Shown: positions 25,365 through 34,633, counted from the stretch's first letter. The stretch is DNA of 64,000 nt from Streptomyces sp. NBC_00370 (GCF_036084755.1 NZ_CP107968.1:1054001-1118000), one strand, 5' to 3'. Translations and numbers: made by a program. Notes: generated by a model from the letters alone, not told the origin.

Positions 25365-26837
25365 TCAGCTCTGCCTCGTCCGGTCCCGGCGGCCCGCGAT
25401 CACGTCGGCCAGCGCGATGACCAGCGCCACCACCACGAACCCCACCGAGACGACGAGTCCGTGGTCGAAGGCGGAGTTCCAGCCGTTGGGGCCGACCTGG
25501 GCGAAGAAGACCGAGCCTACGGCGGCGATGCCGACGGCGGACCCGACACGCTGGCCGGTCTGGAGGGTGCCGCCCGCGCTGCCCGCCCTGTTCACCGGCA
25601 CCTGGGAGAGCGTCAGGGTCTGGTTGGGCGCGATGACCAGACCGCTGCCGAGGCCCGCCAGCAGCAGCGGCGCCGCCATCGCCCAGCCCACGCCACGGCC
25701 CGGCACTTGGTGGACGGCGATCACGGTCCCGACGAGTCCGACGACCACCATCGTCAGTCCGATGGCCACCAGCGGCCGGCCGAACCGGTCGACCAGCTTG
25801 CCGCCGATTCCCGCCGACGCGCCGGACCCCAGGGCGAAGGGGGTGATGGCGACGCCCGCGAGGAGCGCCGAGTAGTGCAGCCCGCTCTGCAGATAGAGCG
25901 TGCTGATGAAGAAGATCGAGGTGAATCCGGCGAAGTACAGCAGGATCAGCAGACAGCCCAGCCAGTACGAACGGACCCGGAACAAGGACAGGTCGATGAC
26001 GGGCTGGACACCGCCCTTCGGACAGCGGCCCTCCCACTGGACGAACGCGAACAGCAGCGCCGCCGCGACGATCAGCAGCAGATACTTCTCGTCGCCCGGC
26101 CACTGCTGGGCCTGGACGAAGGGCAGCAGCAGCGCCAGCACACCGCCGCCGAGCAGCAGGATGCCCAGCGGGTCGAGGTCGCGGGCCCTGACCCGGCCCG
26201 CCGAAGGGGTGTCCGGCAGCAGCCGCCTGGCCAGCAGCAGACAGACGGCGCCGAGCGGCAGGTTGACGAAGAACACCCACCGCCAGCCCTCCTGCGCCCC
26301 GGCCGCCTGGATGAGCAGCCCGCCGAGCAGCGGCCCCACCGCCGTCGAGATACCGACGACCGTGCCGAAGGCGCCGAACGCCTTGCCGCGCTCCCGGCCC
26401 GAGAACATCTGCTGGATCAGCGCGGAGATCTGCGGCGAGATCAGTCCGCCGGCCGCGCCCTGGATCAGCCGGGCGACGACCAGCCACAGACTGGTCTGGG
26501 CGGCTCCGCAGGCGGCCGACGCCAGCGTGAACAGCGTCAGTCCCACCATGAAGACGGCGCGCCTGCCCCGGGCGTCACCGAGCCGGCCCGCCGGGATCAG
26601 GAAGAGGCCGAAGGACAGCGCGTACCCCGACAGCACCCACTGGAGGTCGGACTCCGGTGTGTGCAGCCCCTCCTTGATGGAGGGCAGGGCCACATTGACG
26701 ATCGAGACGTCGAGCAGTGTCATGAAGCCGGCGACCAGGCACACGGCCAGCGCCTTCCACCGCCGCGGGTCGGGCCCGTCCGCCGTGTCCTGCTCCGCCG
26801 GGGCTCCATCGGACTGCGCGGCCACAGGCATCCTCAC
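25365..26837 (-). CDS. MFS efflux transporter, DHA2 family (14 helices)
   Basis: 490 residues. The DHA2 hallmarks are clear: FMTLLDVSIVNVALPSI (helix 1), WVLSGYALSFGLFLIPAGRLGDARGRR (motif A), and the motif-C-like segment in helix 5 (GISTAVGPLLGGLLI). The start is GTG 26837 or the in-frame ATG 26831. First gene of a two-gene operon with the hydroquinone reductase homolog. Probably exports aromatic or quinone-like toxins or antibiotics. Confidence 0.87.
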   Translation of the reverse strand: MRMPVAAQSDGAPAEQDTADGPDPRRWKALAVCLVAGFMTLLDVSIVNVALPSIKEGLHTPESDLQWVLSGYALSFGLFLIPAGRLGDARGRRAVFMVGLTLFTLASAACGAAQTSLWLVVARLIQGAAGGLISPQISALIQQMFSGRERGKAFGAFGTVVGISTAVGPLLGGLLIQAAGAQEGWRWVFFVNLPLGAVCLLLARRLLPDTPSAGRVRARDLDPLGILLLGGGVLALLLPFVQAQQWPGDEKYLLLIVAAALLFAFVQWEGRCPKGGVQPVIDLSLFRVRSYWLGCLLILLYFAGFTSIFFISTLYLQSGLHYSALLAGVAITPFALGSGASAGIGGKLVDRFGRPLVAIGLTMVVVGLVGTVIAVHQVPGRGVGWAMAAPLLLAGLGSGLVIAPNQTLTLSQVPVNRAGSAGGTLQTGQRVGSAVGIAAVGSVFFAQVGPNGWNSAFDHGLVVSVGFVVVALVIALADVIAGRRDRTRQS

Positions 26838-26943
26838 TTCTCGGTGCGGGTTCCGGCCACCGTCCCTGGGGCCGGAACTCGTCGGCAGGATCGCAGTTCC
26901 GTATGCCCCGGAGCGCCCCCGGCGAAAACAGCACCGCCGCCGC

Positions 26944-29052
26944 TCAGCCCCTGATCAGGGTCGTGCCCGCCGGGAGTCCCGTCACCTGCGCCGCGCCGTC
27001 CGGGCTGACGCTGACGTCCAGCCGGTGGCCCGCCAGGTCGAGGCCCGTGACCGTGAGCGGCCGGTACGCCTCGGTGAAGGCGGGCGCCAGGGTGAGCGTG
27101 GAGCCCGGCACGTCGGCCGAGAGTCCGAGCACCGACTGGAGGACCAGGACGGACGAGGCGGCGGCCCACGCCTGGGGACGGCAGGACGCCGGATAGGGCG
27201 CGGGGCGGGCGGCGTTCGCCGCGCCGTGCCCCGCGAACAGCTCGGGCAGCCGGGCGTCGAAGGCCGCCGAAGCGGTCAGCAGGCCGGCGGCCAGCGGCGC
27301 CGCCTCGTCGGGGAAGCCTGCCCTGACCAGGCCGTGCACGGCGATGGCCGTGTCGTGCGGCCAGATGGACCCGATGTGGTAGCCGTACGGGTTGTAGCCG
27401 ACCGAGGCGCTGCTCAGGGTGCGCAGGCCGTGGCCCGAGTCCAGGTCGGGGGCGCTGATCCGGGCCGCGAGCAGGGCGCTCTCGTCCCGGTCGAGCAGGC
27501 CGGTGCCCAGCAGATGGCCGAAGCCGGAGGTGACGGAGTCGACGGGGCGCTTGTCCCGGTCGAGTGCCACGGCCGGGTAGCGGCCGTGCTCGTCCTCCAC
27601 CCAGAAGTGGGCGCGGAAGCGCTCGCGCAGCCGGTCGGCCCACTCCTCCCAGCGGTCGGCGCCGGGCCTGCCGAAGGCGCGCAGCAGGGCGGCGCCGCCC
27701 CGGGCCGCCTCGTACGCGTACGCCTGCACCTCGCAGAGCGCGATGGGCGGCGCGGCGAGGCGGCCGTCGCGGTACCGGATGCCGTCGCTGGAGTCCTTCC
27801 AGCCCTGGTTGGCCAGGCCGCGGCCGGTCTCGTCGATGTATTCGAGGAAGCCGTCCCCGTCGGCGTCGGCGTGGTCCCGCATCCAGGCGAGGGCCGACTC
27901 GGCGTGCGGCAGGAGCTGTTCGACCTCTTCGGGGGCGAGGCCCCAGCGCCAGGCGTCGTGCAGCAGGGTGACCCACAGCGGGGTCGCGTCGACGGTGCCG
28001 TAGTAGGAGGCGGGCAGGCCGAAGGAGTCGTGGAAGGTCTGTTCGCTCCTGCGCACCTCGTGCAGGATCTTGCCGGGCTGCTCCTGGGTGTCGCGGTCGG
28101 ACCTGACGCCCTGGCGGCGGGCGAGGGTACGCAACGTGCCGGCGGCGAGTGAGGTGCCGAGCGGCAGCAGCATCCGGGCCGCCCACAGCGCGTCACGGCC
28201 GAAGAGCGTGAGGAACCAGGGGGCGCCGGCGGCGAGGAACTGGTCGGCCGGGTCCTCGGGGTCGGTGAGGCGCAGCCGGTCGAGGTCGGCGGCCGACTGG
28301 CTCAGCCAGTGGTCGAAGCGGTGGTCGGCGCTGGCCAGTTCGGGGGTGCGCCAGGGCACACTGCCCGCGGTGGGCGCGGGGAACTGGTCGCCGGTGTCGT
28401 GCGCCGCCGAGCAGTGCAGTACGGCGGTCCAGACGGCGCCGGGCGCCAGCTCGACGTCGTAGCGCAGCTGTCCGGCCCGCGCGTCGATCTCGGGTCCCGC
28501 CGTGCTGGTGAGGCGGACGGCGAACGCGTCCTGCTCCCAGGCGAGTCCGCCGTCGACGGCCGTGGCGGCGACGGGCGGGGTGGGCCGGCCGGTCTTGACG
28601 CGCTCCATGGGGGCGAGGTCGGTCGTCGCCGTGACGACGAGCCCGACCCGGACGTCCTGGCCGCCCGCGTTGGTGAGTTCGAAGGTCTCGGTCAGCTGTC
28701 CCGGGGCCACCCGCCGGCTGCGGCGCAGGGTGACGGCCGGGTCGGGGGTGACCTCGCCGAGGCCGCGCAGCACACCGCGGAAGGTGGCGCTGTCCGCTCC
28801 GTCGAGGGCGCCGCCCACCGGTGCGAGCGCGACGCCGTCGGCGGCGACGGTCAGCCGGGCCAGTGCTCTGCTGTCGCCGTGGTAGAAGCCGTCGGCGCCG
28901 CCGCCGAGTTGGCCGTCAGGACGCGATATCGCGAAGCTCGGCGCGTACAGCGTCACCACCGCGTCGTGCAGGAAGGGCTGGAGTCCCGCCACCTGAGAGC
29001 CGTCCCCGTCGGTGAAGTCTTTTGTGTCGTGGGTCTTGACAGTGGTGTCCAA
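26944..29052 (-). CDS. Glycogen-debranching-type amylo-alpha-1,6-glucosidase family enzyme
   Basis: 702 residues: an N-terminal all-beta domain (about 25-230; LYAPSFAISRPDGQL) and a C-terminal (alpha/alpha)6 barrel (about 270-620) of the GH15/GH63/GH133-like clan. Likely acid positions lie in GRDALWAARMLLP (about 307) and GSIWPHDTAIAVHG. No signal peptide, so it acts on sugars inside the cell. It is transcribed away from the LacI-ABC operon, sharing the control region 29072-29140, and so probably processes the imported oligosaccharide. Exact bond specificity cannot be read. Confidence 0.82.
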   Translation of the reverse strand: MDTTVKTHDTKDFTDGDGSQVAGLQPFLHDAVVTLYAPSFAISRPDGQLGGGADGFYHGDSRALARLTVAADGVALAPVGGALDGADSATFRGVLRGLGEVTPDPAVTLRRSRRVAPGQLTETFELTNAGGQDVRVGLVVTATTDLAPMERVKTGRPTPPVAATAVDGGLAWEQDAFAVRLTSTAGPEIDARAGQLRYDVELAPGAVWTAVLHCSAAHDTGDQFPAPTAGSVPWRTPELASADHRFDHWLSQSAADLDRLRLTDPEDPADQFLAAGAPWFLTLFGRDALWAARMLLPLGTSLAAGTLRTLARRQGVRSDRDTQEQPGKILHEVRRSEQTFHDSFGLPASYYGTVDATPLWVTLLHDAWRWGLAPEEVEQLLPHAESALAWMRDHADADGDGFLEYIDETGRGLANQGWKDSSDGIRYRDGRLAAPPIALCEVQAYAYEAARGGAALLRAFGRPGADRWEEWADRLRERFRAHFWVEDEHGRYPAVALDRDKRPVDSVTSGFGHLLGTGLLDRDESALLAARISAPDLDSGHGLRTLSSASVGYNPYGYHIGSIWPHDTAIAVHGLVRAGFPDEAAPLAAGLLTASAAFDARLPELFAGHGAANAARPAPYPASCRPQAWAAASSVLVLQSVLGLSADVPGSTLTLAPAFTEAYRPLTVTGLDLAGHRLDVSVSPDGAAQVTGLPAGTTLIRG

Positions 29053-29071
29053 CAGAGCAGAACCTCTCAGT

Positions 29072-29089
29072 CATTGGAGCGTTCCAAAA
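29072..29089. promoter_or_regulatory. LacI operator, left copy
   Basis: CATTGGAGCGTTCCAAAA; its core TTGGA-GCGT-TCCAA is itself a dyad. It covers the predicted start point of the leftward promoter. Its exact reverse complement lies at 29123-29140. Confidence 0.75.
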
Positions 29090-29090
29090 A

Positions 29091-29119
29091 CTCTAACGAC
29101 GACATCGGGACGTTGACAA
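29091..29119. promoter_or_regulatory. Divergent promoters between the twin operators
   Basis: Leftward: TTGTCA (29119-29114), 17 bases, TTAGAG (29096-29091), start about 29084 inside the left operator. Rightward: TTGACA (29113-29118) with its -10 region (about 29136-29141) overlapping the right operator. Each operator thus blocks one promoter. Confidence 0.6.
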
Positions 29120-29122
29120 CGG

Positions 29123-29140
29123 TTTTGGAACGCTCCAATG
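29123..29140. promoter_or_regulatory. LacI operator, right copy
   Basis: TTTTGGAACGCTCCAATG, the exact reverse complement of the left copy, with 33 bases between them. It overlaps the -10 region of the rightward promoter driving the lacI-type gene. Confidence 0.75.
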
Positions 29141-29197
29141 AACTGATTCGCTTTTGCTACGAGTTCCTGTCCGTTCCTACAAGTTCCGGAGACCGCC

Positions 29198-30259
29198 ATG
29201 GCCCGCTCTGCCAGCAACCCGCCTGCCAAGGCGGGTCCCGTGACGCTCGCCATGGTGGCGAAGCGGGCCGGCGTCTCGCCGCAAACCGTCTCCAACGCTC
29301 TCAACTCGCCGGACTTACTGCGTCCCGAGACGCTGGACCGGGTGCTGCGCACCATCGAGGAGATGGGGTACCGGCCGCACCGGGCGGCGCAGACGCTGCG
29401 TACCCGCTCCAGCAAACTGATCGGTTACGCGATACGGCCGGCCCCCGGTCTCTCGGCGCCGGTCATGGACCGCTTCCTGCACGCGCTGTCGCAGACGGCC
29501 GACGCCGCCGGTTACCGGATCCTGCTGTTCGCCTGGCCCGCCGACGGCGAGGGCGGCGGCCTCCCCGGCTACGAGGAACTCATCGACCAGCACAGCGTGG
29601 ACGGTTTCGTGCTGAGCGGCACCGACAGGGGCGACCGCAGACAGGCGTGGCTGGAGAAGCGCGACGTGCCGTTCGTGGGTTTCGGCCGGATGTGGTCGGG
29701 CCGCCAGGTCGGTGACTGGGTCGATGTCGACGGTGCCTCGGGCACGGACGCGGCGGTCGAGCATCTGGTGGGCCTCGGCCATCGCCGTATCGCCTTCCTC
29801 GGCTGGCCGCGCGGGTCCGGTGTCGGTGACGACCGTGCCGAGGGCTGGCAGCGTGCCATGCGACGGCACGGTCTCCCGGTGCGCGGCAGGCGCGCGCAGA
29901 GCGTGGACGACATCGCGTCGGCGCAGGCCGTCGCGGGACCGCTGATCGACGGCGGCGCGACTGCCGTGGTGGCGGCGAGCGACATGCTGGCGCTGGGCTG
30001 CTACCACGCGCTGCGCGAGCGGGGCGCGGTACCGGGCAGGGACGTGGCGGTCGTCGGCTTCGACGACTCCCCCACCGCCGCCCTCATCTCCCCCGGTCTC
30101 TCCACCCTCGCCCAGCCGACCGAGGCGGTCGGCCGGGAGTGTGTCCGGCTGCTGCTGGCGCGGATGGCGTCGCCGGGCCGGGATCCCGAACGTGTCCTGC
30201 TCGAACCGTCGCTCGTCGTCCGCGACAGCACACCCCCGTACCCGCCCCCCGCCAACTGA
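29198..30259 (+). CDS. LacI-family sugar regulator with TTA codon
   Basis: 353 residues. DNA-binding domain at residues 16-60 (TLAMVAKRAGVSPQTVSNALNSP, then YRPHRAAQTLRTRSS) and a full sugar-binding effector domain (VAVVGFDDSPTAALISPGLSTL near the end). It is the natural ligand of the twin operators 29072-29140. Codon 40 is TTA (29315-29317), tying its synthesis to bldA, unusual for a primary sugar repressor. The ABC importer genes follow after 46 bases, probably co-transcribed. Confidence 0.92.
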   Translation: MARSASNPPAKAGPVTLAMVAKRAGVSPQTVSNALNSPDLLRPETLDRVLRTIEEMGYRPHRAAQTLRTRSSKLIGYAIRPAPGLSAPVMDRFLHALSQTADAAGYRILLFAWPADGEGGGLPGYEELIDQHSVDGFVLSGTDRGDRRQAWLEKRDVPFVGFGRMWSGRQVGDWVDVDGASGTDAAVEHLVGLGHRRIAFLGWPRGSGVGDDRAEGWQRAMRRHGLPVRGRRAQSVDDIASAQAVAGPLIDGGATAVVAASDMLALGCYHALRERGAVPGRDVAVVGFDDSPTAALISPGLSTLAQPTEAVGRECVRLLLARMASPGRDPERVLLEPSLVVRDSTPPYPPPAN

Positions 30260-30305
30260 GTCCGTCCGACCGAGTCCGTACGTCACGTCTTTACTGGAGG
30301 AATTC

Positions 30306-31550
30306 ATGGTCACCCGCACGGCTGCCGCCGCCTTCGTCGCATGCGCGGCGCTGCTGGCAGCCACCGGCTGCTCGTCCGGCTTCGACAGTGGGAAGGAGCC
30401 GTCCCAGGAGAAGAGCGGTCCGCAGCACCTGTCGGTGCTGATCGCCACCTCGGGCGACGCCGAGACCGCGGCGGTCAAGGCGGCAGCCGCCGCCTACGCG
30501 AAGAAGTCCGGCAACACGGTCACGGTCGAGGCCGCCAAGGACATGAACCAGCAGCTGGGGCAGGCGTTCGCGGGCAACAAGCCGCCGGACGTCTTCTACG
30601 TCAACTCCGACCAGTTCGCCAACTACGCCAAGGGCGGTTCGCTCTACCCGTACGGCGCGCAGATACCGGACGCCGACGACTTCTCGCCGCAGCTGCGTGA
30701 CTCCTTCAGCTACGACGGCAAGCTGGTCTGTCTGCCCAAGGACACCTCGACGCTGGGCCTGGTCGTCAACACCGACCTGTGGGCGAAGGCCGGGCTGACG
30801 GAGAAGGACTACCCGACCACGTGGGAGCAGCTGCGGACGGTCGCGGACAAGCTCACCGGCAAGGGCGTCACCGGCCTGGTCACCAGCGACGAGTACCAGC
30901 GGCTCGGGGTCTTCCTGAAGCAGGCGGGCGGCTGGGTCACCGACTCGGGCCAGACGAAGATGACGGCCGACACCCCGGAGAACGCCGAGGGGCTCGGTTA
31001 CGTCCAGTCGCTGCTCAAGTCCGGCTCGATGAAGTACGCCAAGGACGTCGACACCAGCTGGGGCGGCGAGGCGCTCGGCAAGGGCAAGGCGGCGATGACC
31101 GTCGAGGGCAACTGGCTGGACGGCGGGATGAAGCTCGACTACCCCGACGTGAAGTACAAGGTGCTGCCGCTGCCCGCGGGCCCGAAGGGCAAGGGCACCC
31201 TGGCGTTCAGCAACTGCTGGGGCGTCGCGGCCGACAGCGCGCACCGCTCGGCAAGCGTCGACCTGGTCAAGTACCTGAGCTCGGGCGACCAGCAGCTCAC
31301 CTTCGCCAAGGCGTTCGGTGTGATGCCGTCGCGTACGAGCGCGCTGAAGACGTACGCCCAGCAGTACCCGGCCGCCAAGGCGTGGGTGGACGGCAGCGCC
31401 TACGCACAGGGCCCGGTGACGATCGCCGGCTTCGACAAGGTGCTGAGCCAGTTCAACACCGAACTGCAGTCGCTGCGCACGACGGACCCGAAGAAGATCC
31501 TCGGTGATCTGCAGCGCAACGGCGAAGCGGCGATAGCGAAGGGCAACTGA
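30306..31550 (+). CDS. ABC sugar importer, solute-binding lipoprotein
   Basis: 414 residues from ATG 30306 (GGAGG upstream). Lipoprotein signal with Cys22 in LAATGC. Family 1 binding-protein features: PDVFYVNSDQFANYAKGGSLYPY (about 98-120), DTSTLGLVVNTDLWAKAGL (about 149-167). It delivers an oligosaccharide (maltodextrin-like by context) to the two permeases encoded next. As usual in Streptomyces, no ATPase gene is in the operon; a shared MsiK-type ATPase elsewhere would serve. Confidence 0.92.
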   Translation: MVTRTAAAAFVACAALLAATGCSSGFDSGKEPSQEKSGPQHLSVLIATSGDAETAAVKAAAAAYAKKSGNTVTVEAAKDMNQQLGQAFAGNKPPDVFYVNSDQFANYAKGGSLYPYGAQIPDADDFSPQLRDSFSYDGKLVCLPKDTSTLGLVVNTDLWAKAGLTEKDYPTTWEQLRTVADKLTGKGVTGLVTSDEYQRLGVFLKQAGGWVTDSGQTKMTADTPENAEGLGYVQSLLKSGSMKYAKDVDTSWGGEALGKGKAAMTVEGNWLDGGMKLDYPDVKYKVLPLPAGPKGKGTLAFSNCWGVAADSAHRSASVDLVKYLSSGDQQLTFAKAFGVMPSRTSALKTYAQQYPAAKAWVDGSAYAQGPVTIAGFDKVLSQFNTELQSLRTTDPKKILGDLQRNGEAAIAKGN

Positions 31551-31556
31551 GCCCGG

Positions 31557-32627
31557 ATGCCGCTACGTTCGATCCGCTCGGCGGGCAGGGCCCGCTCGGT
31601 GCGCCGGGACGGACCGTGGGGCTGGCTGTTCGTCAGCCCCATGGTGGTCGTCCTCGGTCTGTTCCTCGTGCTGCCCATCCTGATGGCGCTGTGGGTGAGC
31701 CTGCTGCGCTGGGACGGTCAGTCCAACCCGTTCACCGGCAGCGCCGACTTCGTGGGTCTCGACAACTACCGGACCCTGTTCGTCCAGGACGGCCTCGACC
31801 GGACCCTGTTCGCCACGGCGCTGCGCAACAACGCCTACTACGTGCTGCTCACGGTGCCGTTGCAGACGGTGCTGGCGCTGGGGCTCGCGATCATCGTCAA
31901 CCAGCGGATGCTGCGCGGGCGCGGCGCGCTGCGGACGACGTTCTTCTTTCCCTCGGTGACGAGTTCGATCGCCGTCGCCACTGTCTTCCTCTTCATGTTC
32001 CAGGGCAGTGGGTCGGTCAACAAGATGCTGTCGTGGGTGGGGGTGAAGGGGCCCAACTGGTTCTCCGACCCGCGTGGTGTGCTGTCGCTGATCCTGGGTT
32101 CGGTGGGCATCGTCGATCCCGAGCGCCCGTCGGGGGCGCTGGCGTCCCACTCGTTCATGGGTCTCTCCTGGTTCGAGTGGCTGTCCGGGCCCTCGGTCGC
32201 GATGTGCACGATCATCCTGCTGTCGGTGTGGACCACGTCCGGCACCTTCATGCTGATCTTCCTCGCGGCGCTCCAGGACGTCCCGCGTGAACTGGAGGAG
32301 GCGGCGGCCATCGAGGGCGTCAACCGCCGCCAGTTGCTGCGGTACGTGACACTCCCCGCGCTGCGTCCCGTGCTGTTCCTGGTGCTGACGCTCGGGCTCA
32401 TCTCGACCTGGCAGGTCTTCGACCAGGTGTACGTGATGGGTCAGGGGGCGCCGGGCAACACCACGCTGACGCCGGCGTTCCTGTCGTACTCGTCGGGCTT
32501 CGACAACTCGGACTTCGGTCAGGGGGCGGCCATCGCGTTCGTGCTGCTCGTCCTGATCCTCGTCCTGACCGGACTCCAGCGCTGGGTACTGCGGGAGCGC
32601 GGCGCACGTACCGGGAGGACACGATGA
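31557..32627 (+). CDS. ABC sugar importer permease, MalF type
   Basis: 356 residues, about six membrane helices. The EAA loop that contacts the ATPase is EEAAAIEGVNRRQLLRYVTLP (about 247-267). It has a longer loop between helices than typical (about 155-205, WFSDPRGVLSL to ASHSFMGLSWFEW). Starts 6 bases after the binding-protein stop; its stop overlaps the next permease start by 4 bases (ATGA, 32624-32627). Confidence 0.92.
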   Translation: MPLRSIRSAGRARSVRRDGPWGWLFVSPMVVVLGLFLVLPILMALWVSLLRWDGQSNPFTGSADFVGLDNYRTLFVQDGLDRTLFATALRNNAYYVLLTVPLQTVLALGLAIIVNQRMLRGRGALRTTFFFPSVTSSIAVATVFLFMFQGSGSVNKMLSWVGVKGPNWFSDPRGVLSLILGSVGIVDPERPSGALASHSFMGLSWFEWLSGPSVAMCTIILLSVWTTSGTFMLIFLAALQDVPRELEEAAAIEGVNRRQLLRYVTLPALRPVLFLVLTLGLISTWQVFDQVYVMGQGAPGNTTLTPAFLSYSSGFDNSDFGQGAAIAFVLLVLILVLTGLQRWVLRERGARTGRTR

Positions 32628-33502
32628 GTTCACAGGGCCGGCCGGTGCTCAACCGGTTCCCGATTCCGCTGCGGGTGGTGGGCTACGCCCTGGTGGTGGG
32701 GGTGGCGCTGCTGTATCTGCTGCCGTTCGCGCTCCAGTTGGTGACCGGTTTCAAGACCGATCCGGACGCGGCGGCGCATCCGCTCTCGCTGCTGCCCACC
32801 ACGCCCACCACGGCGGCCTACCAGCGGCTGTTCGGCCTCGGCGGCGCGGCGGACGGTGTGCCGTTCCTGCGCTGGCTCTCCAACTCGGCACTGGTGGCCG
32901 TCCTGGTGACGGCGGGCCGGGTGCTGTTCGACTCGATGGCCGGGTACGCGCTGGCGCGGCTGCGCTTCCGGGGCCGCAAGGTGCTGTTCGTCTTCGTCAT
33001 CGCCGTGATGGCGGTGCCGGGAGTGGCGCTGCTGATCCCGAAGTTCCTGGTGCTGAACATCTTCGGACTGTTCGACACCTACACCGGCATGATCGTGCCG
33101 CTGCTGGTGGACGCCACCGGCATCTTCATCATGAAGCAGTTCTTCGAGTCGGTGCCGCCGGAGGTCGAGGAGGCCGCGCGGATGGACGGGGCGGGGGTGG
33201 TACGGATCTTCTGGTCCGTCGTCCTGCCCATGGCGAGGCCCGCGTTGATCACGCTGACCATCCTGTCGTTCCAGGGGTCGTGGAACGAGTTCACGCACTT
33301 CCTCATCGCCACCCAGTCGGGGCAGTACGAGACGCTGACCACGGGTCTCGCGCGCTTCGTCTCCGGCGGCCTCGGCGGCGGCACCCAGTATCCGCTGAAA
33401 CTGGCTGCCGCCCTGCTCTCCACCCTGCCGGTGGCAGCGCTGTTCTTCTGCTTCCAGCGCTACTTCGTCAGTGGGGCCAATTCCGGGGCTCTGAAGGACT
33501 GA
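32624..33502 (+). CDS. ABC sugar importer permease, MalG type
   Basis: 292 residues, six helices, with EAA loop EEAARMDGAGVVRIFWSVVLP (about 184-204). Translationally coupled to the MalF-type gene, last in the lacI-ABC operon. Its 3' end overlaps the convergent MHYT gene by 35 bases, leaving no room for a terminator between them. Confidence 0.92.
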   Translation: MSSQGRPVLNRFPIPLRVVGYALVVGVALLYLLPFALQLVTGFKTDPDAAAHPLSLLPTTPTTAAYQRLFGLGGAADGVPFLRWLSNSALVAVLVTAGRVLFDSMAGYALARLRFRGRKVLFVFVIAVMAVPGVALLIPKFLVLNIFGLFDTYTGMIVPLLVDATGIFIMKQFFESVPPEVEEAARMDGAGVVRIFWSVVLPMARPALITLTILSFQGSWNEFTHFLIATQSGQYETLTTGLARFVSGGLGGGTQYPLKLAAALLSTLPVAALFFCFQRYFVSGANSGALKD

Positions 33503-34331
33503 TGTCGTGCTGACGGCCGGGCTGCGCGGGGATCCGCGCACCGGCCGTCGTAGCGCCGGCCGGCGCACCCCCGGCGGTGGCGGGCTGGTTCCAGTCGCCT
33601 TCGCCCAGGACCAGCAGCGGGTCGAACATCACCACGACACCGGAGAGTACGAGGAAGACGGCCGGGCCGAGCAGCATCGGGAAGAGCAGCGAGGTGGGTG
33701 AGGAGCCGGACACCGTGCCGGCGTCCTCCTGCAGATGCACGCTGATCGCCAGCATGCCGACGTAGTGCATCCCGGTCACGGCGATGCCCATGACCAGACT
33801 CGCGCCCAGGCTGGCCAGAAAACCGTGGACCGATACGGCCGCCCAGAGTGCGGCGGTCGCGGCGACGACGGCGATCACGACGGAGAGGGTGACGGTCGTG
33901 ACGTTGTACTCCAGGTGCCCCTGGAGCTCCATTCCGGCCATTCCGAGGTAGTGCATGGCCGCGACACCGAGTCCGGTGATGACACCGGCGGAGAGCAGCG
34001 CCGCCGTCGTGGCACCGCGGTAGCCCACGATGAAGACGCCGATGCCGACCATCACGATCGCCACGGCCAGGCTGGCCACGGTGGTGATTTTGTCGTAGCT
34101 GATAGGCGCCTCCTCGACGCTGAATCCGATCATCGCTATGAAGTGCATCGTCCAGATGCCGGAGCCGATGGAGAGCGCACCGAGCGCCAGCCAGCCGGGT
34201 TTCCAGGAACGCTCGTGCCGTAGCGAGCGGGTGGTGCAGCGCAGCCCGAGGGCCGAGCCGAGACATGCCATGAGAAAGGCCACCACGGGGGTGACAGCGC
34301 CGTAGGTGAATCCATCCACTGTGCCCTGCAT
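33468..34331 (-). CDS. MHYT-domain membrane sensor without output domain
   Basis: 287 residues, about seven helices. The MHYT motif appears three times: WTMHFIAMIGF (about 60-70), AAMHYLGMAGM (about 123-133) and TGMHYVGMLAI (about 186-196). The repeated Met/His is proposed to bind copper and sense redox gases. Unlike the bacterial proteins with GGDEF/EAL output, this one ends in a short Pro/Gly/Ala tail, so partner proteins would be needed for signalling. Confidence 0.9.
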   Translation of the reverse strand: MQGTVDGFTYGAVTPVVAFLMACLGSALGLRCTTRSLRHERSWKPGWLALGALSIGSGIWTMHFIAMIGFSVEEAPISYDKITTVASLAVAIVMVGIGVFIVGYRGATTAALLSAGVITGLGVAAMHYLGMAGMELQGHLEYNVTTVTLSVVIAVVAATAALWAAVSVHGFLASLGASLVMGIAVTGMHYVGMLAISVHLQEDAGTVSGSSPTSLLFPMLLGPAVFLVLSGVVVMFDPLLVLGEGDWNQPATAGGAPAGATTAGARIPAQPGRQHDISPSEPRNWPH

Positions 34332-34633
34332 AGCGGTGCACGCCCTTCAACCGGTGTCGCTCGTCTGAGATACGACAGCCCGAGGTGAGCGTAGGCGGAA
34401 TCCAGCCACAAACAAGGGTCTGGGCGATTACGTGTTGACAAAGGTGTGTGTTCACCATGATCAACGCCTAATGATTGCCATCCGGCCGCCACGATGGCGG
34501 TGTTGGCATAGATTTTTTCCTGGACACGTCAAGAAATTGCGTGCAGTCATCTTGTCCATGCGTTGTCATGTCCATACCTTGTCTTCGGATGGCCCCCGTC
34601 CGGTGTGGGCCCTGAGCCGATTGCGAGGGATCC
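34332..34633. other. Intergenic region, MHYT gene / GH99-like gene
   Basis: About 300 bases, AT-richer than average. It holds TTGACA (34435-34440) pointing right without a good -10, a perfect CCGCCA-CGA-TGGCGG hairpin (34486-34500) and T6 (34513-34518) twelve bases later. If transcribed it could attenuate the downstream gene. No ORF with a ribosome site. Confidence 0.4.

Noticed and set aside
34486..34518. Hairpin followed by T6 as a terminator
   Set aside because: The T-run is 12 bases from the stem and no gene ends upstream on that strand; kept only as a possible attenuator.
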